DNA of 64,000 nucleotides from Haliclona indistincta (taxonomy: Eukaryota > Porifera > Demospongiae > Haplosclerida > Chalinidae). Every line of letters starts with the position of its first letter. The stretch's first letter is position 1. The position numbers were made by a program, and so were the translations under genes. The stretch covers positions 3,178,887 to 3,242,886 of the forward strand of contig OZ024788.1 in NCBI GenBank assembly GCA_964017065.1, read 5' to 3'. Shown in pieces: positions 37,464 through 48,676 of this stretch. Below the pieces are notes generated by a model. That model was not told where the DNA came from and did no database searches. It saw only the letters and a program-made list of their open reading frames with translations.

Positions 37464-38673
37464 CTGACCGGTTGGTGCTACAAACAAGCCTTTATAGTAA
37501 TTCTGTACGCGCGCGCACAACGCGAGTGCTGAGGAGAACCCTATTAATTAGGAAGTCTACGCTTAACGAGACTCCTTACTTTTGCGACACTTATTCCGCG
37601 GCGCACATTCAATAGTTTCATCATAGGTAATATAATATTATCGATGGTCTTACAATGAGAGGCGGTACATAGATGTTGGTACAGACAGCTTGCCGCCCTC
37701 ATTCAGTAACGCAGACCTCGTTCACGATGGTCGTGGGTACCTTCTTTCTCTTACAAGTATTAGCTCTGCCAATTGTTAGCTATGCTATTGCAGACCAAAG
37801 ACTAGTGATCTATGTGGACAGCAGCAGCCAGAATGGTGTCAATGACTCCTCCTGCTGGGAGGGAGCATACTCTACTCCCTGTCTCTCCCTTAATCTGGCC
37901 CTCAAAGGAGCCCAGCACTACAACCACTCCATCACCATCCTCCTCCAACCAGGACAACACCAGCTGCACAATGGCAGTGAAACTCAGCTCAGGAACATGT
38001 CCCAGCTAGCCATTGTGGGTAATGCCAGTCAAGGTGAGCCTGTAGTCATCACATGTCAGCCATTGGCTGGTCTAGCATTCCTCTGGTCAACCAACATCAC
38101 AATCAGTAAGTTGAGTTTGATTAACTGTGGAAAGATACAAAGCGAGCACGATAATGATTGTAACCCGATCCAAGTAGCAATATTGTTTACTGGCTGCTCC
38201 TCAATAGAATTGAGCAATCTTCACGTTAATGAGTCTAGTGGCACTGGTGTTGCTGTTTATAATGCAATGGACAAAGTTAGCATTGACTCGTGTCAGTTCA
38301 TGTACGGAGGAGGACTAGGGTTAGTGATAGAGGCTAGCGAGGCCACCTCACAATCATTCTGTACTATAACTAACTCCACCTTCACTCACAACACTGCTAG
38401 TAGTGCAGCTGCTAGCCAGTGGATCAACCCGTGTGGCAGTACCACTAGAGGAGGAGGAGGCATCTCAGTGGTGCTCAGAGGAGAAGCAACCAACAACACT
38501 GTACAACTGGTCAATAGTGTACGTCTGAACAACAACAAAGCACAGTTTGGAGGTGGTTTGTTTCTAGGCTTCTATGACAATGCCAGTGGTAATACTGTTA
38601 CTGTAGACAATGCTGAGGTGACAGAGAATGAGGTGTTGATAGAGAAGGCTAGTTCAGCCAGTGGTGGAGGTAT

Positions 38674-40400
38674 TAGGGAGGCACGGTAGTGCCTCCCTAT
38701 GTAGGGTTGAACGGGAAAACAAGATGGCGGCTACATTCAATGTATTAGCGTTCAAACGCTGATATTTCGCCTCGTGATGAACTCTATACGTCCGAAGACA
38801 CTTAGATCTGCTCACTGGCGTTGCCCCATCTTACAGTAGCAAGGAGATTGCTCGAAATTGTTACTAAAGTGACGAACCTGGAAACGGTGAAAATCGACTT
38901 TCGTCATCTTCGTTTTCTTCTTCTTCTTCTTCTTCTTCTTCTTCTTCTTCTTCTTCTTCTTCTTCTTCTTCTTCTTCTTCTTCTTCTTCTTCTTCTTCTT
39001 CTTCTTCTTCTTCTTCTTCTTCTTCTTCTTCTTCTTCTTCTTCTTCTTCTTCTTCTTCTTCTTCTTCTTCTTCTTCTTCTTCTTCTTCTTCTTCTTCTTC
39101 TTCTTCTTCTTCTTCTTCTTCTTCTTCTTCTTCTTCTTCTTCTTCTTCTTCTTCTTCTTCTTCTTCTTCTTCTTCTTCTTCTTCTTCTTCTTCTTCTTCT
39201 TCTTCTTCTTCTTCTTCTTCTTCTTCTTCTTCTTCTTCTTCTTCTTCTTCTTCTTCTTCTTCTTCTTCTTCTTCTTCTTCTTCTTCTTCTTCTTCTTCTT
39301 CTTCTTCTTCTTCTTCTTCTTCTTCTTCTTCTTCTTCTTCTTCTTCTTCTTCTTCTTCTTCTTCTTCTTCTTCTTCTTCTTCTTCTTCTTCTTCTTCTTC
39401 TTCTTCTTTCTTCCACTCGCCTAGCGCCTTTACGCGAGTGGTGCCGAGACCAAAACACTCACGAACAGTCGTGAAATTCTCCTGGCAGGTGCCTTTTGAA
39501 CATTGTTTTTAGCGAAACGGCGATCTAAATTCCGCGAGTTTCTCGATCGTGATCCGTTGTCAGGTAAGTGTTAGACGCCATTACTGCGATTGCGCAATAC
39601 GCACGTGACCAAGCACTATAGCACACGTGACCAAGCACTAGCTTGACTATCGTCCCGCCGTATGGATGACGGGTGAGAACACATTTGTCTGGAGTCTTCG
39701 AAGACGGTAAGCTCGAGTAGGATTAGCATTCTGCACTTGCCAGATAATTATAACCGCCGTACAGGTCTCTACATCAAGTTTGGGCGGGGCTCCTATGCAC
39801 TGCATGCATGCATGCGATATGCATGCATGCGTAGGCGGGCTGATATGTACAGCATAACAATTATTTTTAGATACAAGTTTAAAATTGTTAATCATAAAGA
39901 AAAGCCATCAACAACAGGAAAAATAAACCAATGGTGGAAACAAAGACGGCTCAGTACGTGTATGATGAACTGCACTTCACTGAAAAAGAAAAAAGGACAC
40001 AAACAAGAAAATTAAAAAGATTTCTATCGAAATCAAAAGGATGTAGGGTTGTGAAATCTACCACTGGTCCACAATGTAAACTAACAAGGAACAAGCATGG
40101 AATGGTAACACGATTGACTTGCTAACAGACCATAGATCCCTACATCAGTGGCTGTATATACATGTAAGATCAATATTTTGTCACAAGCTGGATGCACGTT
40201 AGGTGTCAGTCAACAGCAACTAGCTGAACTAGCTATAGCCAACCACAGCAGCCACTGATGTAGGGATCTATGGTCTGTTAGCAAGTCAATCGTGTTACCA
40301 TTCCGTGCTTGTTCCTTGTTAGTTTACATTGTGGACCAGTGGTAGATTTCACAACCCTACATCCTTTTGATTTCGATAGAAATCTTTTTAATTTTCTTGT
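38674..40400 (+). mobile_element. Composite repeat X, copy 3, inserted in a coding region
   Basis: Order: terminal hairpin (38674-38699), subterminal block, pyrimidine tract expanded to (TTC)n (38915-39408), body (39409-39990) and fold-back module with roughly 150-bp inverted arms (about 40004-40150 and 40255-40400). Related copies are at 1590-2325 and 2586-3260. The precise insertion point is known from the intact paralogues. No transposase frame was seen. Confidence 0.85.
38915..39408 (+). repeat. Very long (TTC)n / (GAA)n tract, about 164 units
   Basis: About 490 bp of apparently uninterrupted TTC on the plus strand, with a single TTTC interruption only at the 3' edge. Sister copies of the same element have short mixed pyrimidine tracts at this place, so this is an expansion. 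The long Leu and Arg frames across it are artefacts. Confidence 0.97.
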
Positions 40401-43099
40401 CTTTATTGGCTTTGCTGCTACTGGAACAAATGGTCTCTTTGGCAATGTAGTTACTATTAATAGTAGCAGTGTTATCTCGAATGAAGCCGATATTGGTGGT
40501 GGCATTTCAGTAAATCTAGTGCACAATGCTCATGAATGTTCAACTGATAGTAACAAACTGGTCATTGAGAATAGTACATTTGACAGCAATACAGCATTTC
40601 AAGGATCATCTGCTTACTTGTCACAAAGTGGTAAGTGTAACCAACCTCTTCTGAACACCACAGTAAGCAACAGTATCTTCACCAATGGCTATTGCGGTAC
40701 TGTCTTTAAAAGTCAGCATGCTTTACGCTGTTCTGGTAATGTACTCATGGAATTTATGCAACTGGTTATATTCCAGCGTGAGGTGTTGTTCATTGTAGAT
40801 CAACACAATTCAGATAGTTATATATCTGCTCTGAGTCTTCGTTCCTCATCCATTGAACTCTCATCATCTGCTCAGTTACAGTTTATCAACAACAGTGCTT
40901 ATAATGGAGCTGGTATCCACCTGGTGGGGTCTAGCTCTATCATTCTGAATACTGGCTCTACTCTCTTGTTCAAGCACAACACAGCTTCAGGTCAGGGTGG
41001 TGCCATCTATGCTGATACTTGCACACTGAGTCAATCTGAATTTTGTGTATTTAAGCACATCAACTCATCACTCCATCCTGATGACTGGGGAGTGAACATT
41101 ACCTTCATTGATAACCAACTAACAACCGGTCTAGCTAATGCAATCTATATTGACTCAGTAAAATCTTATGATAAATGGCAAAATTCTTTTAATATGACAT
41201 TTTGCTGGAAAGGATGGTTTTATTCTGGAGTTGAGGGAGATTGTAGTCAGCTTGTATCTGGTCCTGCTTATGTCAGCTACAATGGTCCATTGAACTATTC
41301 GATGTATCCTGGAGACGATCTAGTTGATGTTATCCAGCTGTATGATATCTGGGGCAATGATATCACAAATTCATATTCGATTCCGATTGATTTTGTTGAT
41401 GACTATGCTTATTCAAATTCTGAATTACCAGCTACGTTATCGTCAGGTATAGAAATTAATTGTTCCAGTAATCGCTATATGAACCAAAGCTCAATCGTGT
41501 ATATCCATCCTTTTCAGTTTCCTGGAATTACAATAACAATAAATTTAGTTGCTTTGATTCTATTATGTGATTATTGTGATCAACAAATCAACTGCTATAG
41601 CGTCTATAGCAATGCAAATGGCTTTCTGGAATTTGCCCTAACTATGTTTTCAATGATTGTGACTATTTGGTGCCCGGCTCATCATGTTCTGGTACTTGTG
41701 CTGAAGGCAGAGAAGGAGTACTGTGTGGTAATTGTAGTGATGGATATGCTGTAGCCATTAATGATCCTGACCTCTCTTGTATCAAATGTAACTATCAATA
41801 TGGAGTGGCTATATTCTTATTACTGCAACTAGTACCAGTTTTGATTATGTTAACACTGTTGGCAGTTCTTCACATAAAAATTACTGATGGTAGTCTCAGT
41901 GGGTTTGTACTGTTCAGTCAAATGGGGACACTGCAATTTCCAGGACATGGTTATTCATCTTGGATATCTACAGACTGTTACTATCCTTCGCCAAAGACTG
42001 AGAGTATAGGTATTGCTCTCACAGTGTACAGTATTTGGAACCTCAATTTCCTCAATCTTGATCCAGTTCCTTTCTGTATCCCTTTCATAGACACAGCAGC
42101 TGAAGCTATTCTTCTCCAATACATCACAGCTGCCTGTCCTCTGGTGTTTATTGTGGTGACATATACTTGGATCAAGTGCTACAATAATGGCTACAGGCTT
42201 GTTGTATACACCACTAGACCAGTCCATCAGCTACTGGCTCGCTTCTGGCAAAAATTCAAAATACAGCCTTCACTAATTGACACTTATGCTGGCTTGATAC
42301 TACTATCATACATGCGCTTCCTAGCCACCTCTGCTAAACTGCTGAAGTCCACTACTGTACAGAACATGATTACTTGGGAGAATTATGCTGCTTTTTATTA
42401 TGACGCTAACTTAAGCTACTTTGGTTGGCCACATGCTGTATATGGTGTCCTGGCAATATTGTGTCTACTGGTATTTGTAGTTACTCCAACAATCGTTCTC
42501 TTATTCTATCATCTCAAATCTTTCCAGCGATGTCTGACAAGATGTAAGTTGGACAGGCCAGGTCTGCATGCACTGGTGGATGCTTATCAGGGCTGCTTCA
42601 AAAACAGTGCAACTGATGACAGTGAAAGAAGATACTTTGCTGGTATGTCTCTTCTGTTTCGCTTTTGTTACGTGGCTTTCTTCATTATACCTTCTGTCAC
42701 TGATCCACAAACAATTCTGATATTTACAGCTTGTGTAAGTTGTTTTATGTTGCTTTTGCTCATTATATTGCGACCATATAAATCAACATTATCAATTTTT
42801 TGATAATAGCTTTCTTGACTGGATATGCATTTGTATCTTATTTTCCACCAACCATGTCAGTAGTATTCTTTCCCTTCCTGGTTCTTTGTCTCTATCTCAT
42901 CTATCGCCTAGTCAAGCATTTTTGTGTACGAATTATTTGCAAGAAAGAGCAAGAAAGGAATCCAGACAATGTGCAGCAATCCAATGAAGAGCGAGCTCCA
43001 CTTATTGTGCCTGTGACAACAGTTTCGATCGATAACTATGTCCCAGATGATCTGTATGCTGATCGTGTACTCAATCCTGATGTGTACAATGAACACTAA

Positions 43100-44955
43100 C
43101 ACATCATCAGTTGATACCACTGCTACTTTACTACTATCTCACAATTACGTTTACATGATTACTAGTTTTATTATGTAGTAGCTATGTATGTACATGTATA
43201 CCCTTTTTATCTTAGCTGCTGATTAATTTTAGAAAACTGTTAGATTTTGCTTTAAATTTAGATGCTGATTTTTGTATTTTTTCAATTTTGTATCAATGAG
43301 TGATAAAATGCGATAGAAGAGTCACTGAAAGGCTGTTAGCTATCAAGAGACCACTGAAAACGGGGTCATTAATGTATTTGTCCATTGCAATCTCAGGGTG
43401 TGGCTTATAATCAGTTAGTACAAATCCTAGAAAGTGAGGTTATCAGTGTTAGTCACCTGCCGAGCAAACATTGTTGAGAATTATGAAGAACATGCTGCAA
43501 CTGAGGAGATAAAAATTGTATGATGTATAGGCTAGGATTATAGGCTATGGCTCTTTGCTATTATGTACCTACCTGTTGTTGAGTTGTTCAATGTGATTTC
43601 TGCACAAGTGTGCATGGACAAATCACCAGGCTAGAAAAACAAAATGAGTAACAAAGAATAACAATTTTGTGATGCCGGGAAGCAGATTCTGAAAATGCAT
43701 GTTTTCAAACAGCTAATACATTTTGGGTCTTATGGTTACAGCATGTTGTTACCTTTTTAAGAGCTATGGGGTTCAGTATTATTTCTCCTTTACATGAAGA
43801 GCTCTAGAGTCATGGAGAAGAGGGTAGCTTATGCATATACATACACACAATTTCAATAAAGTCACAACAGCACGGAGTATTCAACTCAGTAATCAAAAAG
43901 GATAATTTTCAGGGCTATTGTAAAGATACAAATTTTGGCTCTCATTTCTATGCTCACTTGTTTTAGTTAAAGATGACCACGACAAAGCATGGAGAGAGAA
44001 CCACAACATGCATTGAAAGGCCCAAGTTCCGAGCAGAAACAGCACAGTCATCGATATTGTTATGCAGAGAATATAGAGTTCAATGCTCCTTCCAATTATG
44101 CACTCCTATAATAGTGTGTAGTACATACATAGCAAAACACTATAGCTTTATAATTGTCACTGTATATATAATATTATTGCATATTTTATCCATACACTAA
44201 TACGTAAAGTGTTGTTAAAGTTGTATTATACCTCATAATTTTGTTTTTCAGAAATTTGGATTTGAATGAACATTATTTTGTCCTCAAAATTGAATTATAC
44301 TTATGTCTATTGTTTACTGCATAAAATGATGCATAAGGTGCATAGAGAGTTGTTAGCAATTAATAGTAAACAGTCACAGGACAAAAAACAATTGTTATCA
44401 ATACGATCATTAAACAAAGAATAATGTTTATAATTATGTGATACACTCACACGTAGATCACACATAATAATTATATGTGTGATTTTTGATCACATACTTG
44501 AACTTCGAATCTTATCTGTATCAAATATTACTTTGTCAGCTGAGAATTTTTCTCATTTGTATCACACATGCAAATTTAATTCAACTGAACCTTAAAATCA
44601 AATCAAAACTTTCGTCCTGAGAGTAGAGAAACTATGAAACAATAACAGAGGAGGAACTAAAATAGTATCAGATAAAAAAATAATTATAGAGCAGCCTATG
44701 AACTAGTAGTAGTCAGAGCAGCAGAGGTACATAAATGTACGAGTAGCGCAACTTTAATTAGGGCGTGGCTCGTTGCTTTGCAGCACGGCAATTTGCATGC
44801 ACCAGTACTTGTACTGACACATGCATGCTTAGCTCATGGTAGTGGTTTACTCAGTCAGTGGTTTACTGTGCTAAAGAGCGGCGCAACTTCCGCGGCGCAC
44901 ATACCTCGTAATAATATAGTACAGGTAGTAGTACAATGGGAGGCGGTACATGATT
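43100..44955. other. Intergenic between copies 2 and 3
   Basis: The segment about 43930-44110 is homologous to 49345-49500 downstream of copy 3, which shows that 3' flanks were duplicated with the genes. 44756-44800 and 44880-44990 are homologous to the copy 2 upstream region. No other gene was seen. Confidence 0.6.
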
Positions 44956-45007
44956 GCTGAGATACAGTTTTCCGCCCTCATTCAGTAACGCTGCCCTAAC
45001 TGACCTC
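44756..45007 (+). promoter_or_regulatory. Upstream region conserved between beta-helix copies 2 and 3
   Basis: Shared blocks in order: AATTAGGGCGTGGCTCGTTG, CCGCGGCGCACAT, AGGCGGTACAT and GCCCTCATTCAGTAACG, ending about 20 bp before the signal-peptide ATG. The matching copy 2 blocks are at about 36953-36983, 37596-37609 and 37659-37712. It probably contains the promoter and 5' untranslated leader. Copy 1 lacks a clear counterpart. Confidence 0.5.
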
Positions 45008-48000
45008 ATGATGGTCGTGGGTACTTTCTTTCTCTTACTGGCTCTGCCAATTATATGCTATACTATTGCAGACCAAAGACTGGTGATCTATGTGGACAGC
45101 AGCAGCCAGACTGGTGTCAATGACTCCTCCTGCTGGGAGGGAGGCTACTCCACTCCTTGCCTCTCCTTCAACCTGGCCCTCAAAGGAGCCCAGCACTACA
45201 ACCACTCCATCACCATCCTCTTTCAACCAGGACAACACCAGCTGCACAATGGCAGTGAGACTCAGCTCAGGAACATGTCCCATCTAGCCATTTTGGGTAA
45301 TGCCAGTCAAGGTGAGCCTGTAGTCATCAAGTGTCAGCCATTGGCTGGTCTAGCATTCCTCTGGTCAACCAATATCACAATCAGTAACTTGAGTTTGATT
45401 AACTGTGGAAAGATACAAAGCGAACATGATAATGATTGTAACCCGATACAAGTAGCAATATTGTTTACTGGCTGCTCCTCAATAAAATTGAGCAATCTTC
45501 ACGTTAATGAGTCTAGTGGCACTGGTGTTGCTGTTTATAATGCAATGGACAAAGTTAGCATTGACTTGTGTCAGTTCATGTACGGAGGAGGAGGAGGGTT
45601 AGTGATAGAGGCTAGCGAGGCCACCTCACAATCATTCTGTACTATAACTAACTCCACCTTCACTCTCAACACTGCTAGTAGTGCAGCTGCTGCTCAGTGG
45701 ATAAACCCGTGTGGCAGTACCACTAGAGGAGGAGGCATCTCAGTGGTGCTCAGAGGAGAAGCAACCAACAACACTGTACAACTGGTCAATAGTGTATGTC
45801 TGAACAACAACAAAGCACAGTTTGGAGGTGGTTTGTTTCTAGGCTTCTATGGCAATGCCAGTGGTAATACTGTTACTGTAGACAATGCTGAGGTGACAGA
45901 GAATGAGGTGTTGATATTGAAGGCTACTTCAGCCAGTGGTGGAGGTATCTTTATTGGCTTTGCTGCTACTGGAACAAATGGTCTCTTTGGCAATGTAGTT
46001 ACTATTAATAGTAGCAGTATTATCTCGAATGAAGCTGATATTGGTGGTGGCATTTCAGTAAATCTAGTGCACAATGCTCATGAATGTTCAACTGATAGTA
46101 ACAAACTGGTCATTGAGAATAGTACATTTGACAACAATACAGCATTTCAAGGATCATCTGCTTACTTGTCACAAAGTGGTAAGTGTAGCCAACCTCTTCT
46201 CAACACCACAATAAGCAGCTGTAGCTTAACTAATGGTTATTGTGGTACTATCACCAGATACGAAAATGCTTTTCAATGTACTGGAAATGTCTTCATAAAT
46301 TTTCTGTCACTCGTCACATTCAAGAATGATGTTATGCTTATTGGGGATTATCAGAATAGCTTCATATCAGCTCTGAGTCTTCGTTCCTCATCCATTGAAC
46401 TCTCATCTTCTGCTCAGTTACAGTTTATCAACAACAGTGCTTATAATGGAGCTGGTATCCACCTGGTGGGTTCTAGCTCTATCATTCTGAATACTGGCTC
46501 TACTCTCTTGTTCAAGCACAACACAGCTTCAGGTCAGGGTGGTGCCATCTATGCTGATACTTGTACACTGAGTCAAACTGGTACTTGTGTTTTCAAGCAC
46601 ATCAACTCATCACTCCATCCTGATGATTGGGGAGTGAACATTACCTTTATTGATAATCAGGTAACGAGTACTGATACCCCCAATGCAATCTATGTCAACT
46701 CAGTAGAATTTTTTAATAGAGAGCCAACTTCATTTGACAAAATGTTTTGCTGGAAGGGATGGCTTTATTCTGGAGCAGAAGGTGTCTGTAGTCAGCTTGA
46801 ATCTGGTCCAGTTTATGTCCGGTACTACGGACCAAAGAATTACTCAATCTATCCAGGAGAAAGTCTTGAATCCATACTGCAACTTACAGTATATAATATA
46901 TGGGGCAGTGACATAACAAATCCAGATAATATCCAACTCAAACTTGATAGTAAATTTGCATTCACTAATGACCCACATACGCTATTTTCAAACATACAGA
47001 TAAATTGTTCCAGTAATCAAAATGTCATTGATCAAAGCTTACCTGTGTATGTCCATCCTTACCAGTTCCCTGGAATACCTATAACAATAAACTTTAAGTG
47101 TGATGATCCTCCATGCAATTATTGTGCCAGATGCCAAAATTTTGATTGCGATACATTTGGTTATTCAGGAAATTGTCCCAAGTACTCAATCAGTAATTGC
47201 AACTCGTATTTTTCACATCAAACTTGTACTAGCACTTGTGCTGAAGGCAGAGAAGGAATGCTATGTGGTAACTGTAGTGAGGGGTATGCTGTAGCCATTA
47301 ATGATCCTGACCTCTCTTGTATAGAATGTTATTCTCCATACTATGGAGTAGTGGTTTTTATATTACTCCAACTAGTACCAGTTCTGATTATGTTAACACT
47401 GTTGGCAGTTCTTCACATCAAAATCACTGATGGTGGTCTCAGTGAGTTTGTGCTGTTCAGTCAAATGGTGACACTGCAATTCCCAGGACTAGGCTATTCA
47501 TCTTGGGTGCCAAATGTAGCTGGTAATTGTTTTTTTCTCCCGGATGTACAAGATTATTATCGTCAGTACTTTCCGAGTATCCCTCTCACAGTGTACAGTA
47601 TTTGGAATCTCAATTTTCTGAATCTTGATCCAGTTCCTTTCTGTATCCCTTTCATAGACACAGCAGCTGAAGCTATTCTTCTCCAATACATCACAGCTGC
47701 CTGTCCTCTGGTGTTTATTGTGGTGACATATACTTGGATCAAGTGCTACAATAATGGCTACAGGCTTGTTGTATACACCACTAGACCAGTCCATCAGCTA
47801 TTGGCTCGCTTCTGGCAAAGATTCAAAATACAGCCTTCCCTCATCGACACATATGCCGGTTTGATACTACTATCATTCATGTGCTTCCTAGCCACCTCTG
47901 TTAAACTGCTGAAGTTCACTGTAGTTGTAGGTGAAGAAGGATATACCGCATTTTATTATGATGCTAACTTGAGCTACTTTGGTTGGCCTCATGCTGTATA

Positions 48001-48676
48001 TGGTGTCCTGGCAATATTGTGTCTACTGGTATTTGTAGTTACTCCAACAATCGTTCTCTTATTCTATCATCTCAAATCTTTCCAGCGATGTCTGACAAGA
48101 TGTAAGTTGAACAGGCCAGGTCTGCATGCACTGGTGGATGCTTATCAGGGCTGCTTCAAAAACAGTGCAACTGATGGCAGTGAAAGAAGATACTTTGCTG
48201 GAATATATCTCTTGTTCCGCTTTTGCTATGTTGCTCTTTTTATAACACCATTTGATTTTATAATACCATATAATTTTGTTACTTTCTCAATGGGTGTAAC
48301 TACTTGCTTAAGTGGTTTTATGTTGCTTTTGATTATTATATTACGGCCTTATAAATCAGCTGCCTACAACTTCACTAGCTTTATGGTGATGGTCATTTTA
48401 CTTTCATATGCATTTGGAACAATGGCTTCACAACTGATATTTACAGTATACACTCCATTCTTGGCACTCTGCCTCTACCTCACCTATCGGCTACTCAAGC
48501 TCTGCTGTTTAAGAATCATTTGCAAGAAAAATAAGGAAATGAATCCAGGAAATGAATCACAACCAGAGCGAGCTCCACTTGTTGTGCCTGTGACAACAGT
48601 TTCGGTCAATGAATATGTCACAGATGATCTGTATGCTGATCGTGTACTCAATCCTGATGAGTACAATGAACACTAA
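45008..48676 (+). CDS. Beta-helix/multi-span surface protein, copy 3, intact, 1222 aa
   Basis: Single-exon frame. The start was chosen at the MMVVGTFFLLLALPIICYTI signal peptide, because upstream codons in the same frame are not signal-like. About residues 20-690 are an Asn/Ser/Thr/Gly-rich right-handed beta-helix-like region (motifs GGGISVVL, GGGLFLGF, GGGIFIGF, GGAIYADTC), resembling pectin-lyase-fold or polymorphic-outer-membrane-protein repeats. Residues about 697-755 are a Cys-rich module (CNYCARC ... CAEGREGMLCGNCSEGYAV). About eight to ten hydrophobic helices then follow from about residue 775, starting VVFILLQLVPVLIMLTLL. The cytoplasmic tail ends DDLYADRVLNPDEYNEH. There are many N-glycosylation sequons in the N-terminal part. 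It is probably a plasma-membrane adhesion, sensing or recognition protein; function is not established. It is the only undamaged member here. Confidence 0.85.
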   Translation: MMVVGTFFLLLALPIICYTIADQRLVIYVDSSSQTGVNDSSCWEGGYSTPCLSFNLALKGAQHYNHSITILFQPGQHQLHNGSETQLRNMSHLAILGNASQGEPVVIKCQPLAGLAFLWSTNITISNLSLINCGKIQSEHDNDCNPIQVAILFTGCSSIKLSNLHVNESSGTGVAVYNAMDKVSIDLCQFMYGGGGGLVIEASEATSQSFCTITNSTFTLNTASSAAAAQWINPCGSTTRGGGISVVLRGEATNNTVQLVNSVCLNNNKAQFGGGLFLGFYGNASGNTVTVDNAEVTENEVLILKATSASGGGIFIGFAATGTNGLFGNVVTINSSSIISNEADIGGGISVNLVHNAHECSTDSNKLVIENSTFDNNTAFQGSSAYLSQSGKCSQPLLNTTISSCSLTNGYCGTITRYENAFQCTGNVFINFLSLVTFKNDVMLIGDYQNSFISALSLRSSSIELSSSAQLQFINNSAYNGAGIHLVGSSSIILNTGSTLLFKHNTASGQGGAIYADTCTLSQTGTCVFKHINSSLHPDDWGVNITFIDNQVTSTDTPNAIYVNSVEFFNREPTSFDKMFCWKGWLYSGAEGVCSQLESGPVYVRYYGPKNYSIYPGESLESILQLTVYNIWGSDITNPDNIQLKLDSKFAFTNDPHTLFSNIQINCSSNQNVIDQSLPVYVHPYQFPGIPITINFKCDDPPCNYCARCQNFDCDTFGYSGNCPKYSISNCNSYFSHQTCTSTCAEGREGMLCGNCSEGYAVAINDPDLSCIECYSPYYGVVVFILLQLVPVLIMLTLLAVLHIKITDGGLSEFVLFSQMVTLQFPGLGYSSWVPNVAGNCFFLPDVQDYYRQYFPSIPLTVYSIWNLNFLNLDPVPFCIPFIDTAAEAILLQYITAACPLVFIVVTYTWIKCYNNGYRLVVYTTRPVHQLLARFWQRFKIQPSLIDTYAGLILLSFMCFLATSVKLLKFTVVVGEEGYTAFYYDANLSYFGWPHAVYGVLAILCLLVFVVTPTIVLLFYHLKSFQRCLTRCKLNRPGLHALVDAYQGCFKNSATDGSERRYFAGIYLLFRFCYVALFITPFDFIIPYNFVTFSMGVTTCLSGFMLLLIIILRPYKSAAYNFTSFMVMVILLSYAFGTMASQLIFTVYTPFLALCLYLTYRLLKLCCLRIICKKNKEMNPGNESQPERAPLVVPVTTVSVNEYVTDDLYADRVLNPDEYNEH

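Larger units (their letters stand above)
36960..37574. mobile_element. Long-TIR element with tRNA-like and tandem-repeat core, upstream of copy 2
   Basis: The element proper is 37000-37574, with inverted ends GAGTCTCGTTAAGCG and CGCTTAACGAGACTC extending about 100 bp. It is flanked by CTTACTTC / CTTACTTT, an 8-bp target duplication with one mismatch. It sits inside the upstream region that copies 2 and 3 share (compare 44756-44800 and 44880-44910), so it inserted after their duplication. The core has about 28-bp tandem repeats and a tRNA-like segment. A hAT or Mutator-like affiliation is possible. Confidence 0.7.
37727..43099 (+). pseudogene. Beta-helix/multi-span surface gene, copy 2 (insertion and frameshifts)
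   Basis: Starts MVVGTFFLLQVLALPIVSYA (signal peptide), like copy 3. Coding sequence runs 37727-38673, is interrupted by a 1727-bp repeat insertion, and resumes exactly at 40401. Two further frame changes lie near 41624 (T3) and near 42798 (T6), each equivalent to one missing base. The C-terminus reads through membrane helices to DDLYADRVLNPDVYNEH. Removing the insertion rejoins GGG and IFIGFAATG as in copies 1 and 3. No splice acceptor exists at the right edge, so it is not an intron. Copy 2 is near-identical to the other copies in conserved blocks and different in hypervariable blocks. Confidence 0.85.

Noticed and set aside
38821..39474. Frames encoding more than 150 consecutive Leu or Arg
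   Set aside because: Translation of a TTC/GAA microsatellite inside a transposon, not a gene.
38674..40400. Insertion in beta-helix copy 2 as a genuine intron
   Set aside because: A GT is available at the left edge but no AG acceptor lies in the right phase at the right edge, and the other two copies are intronless here.
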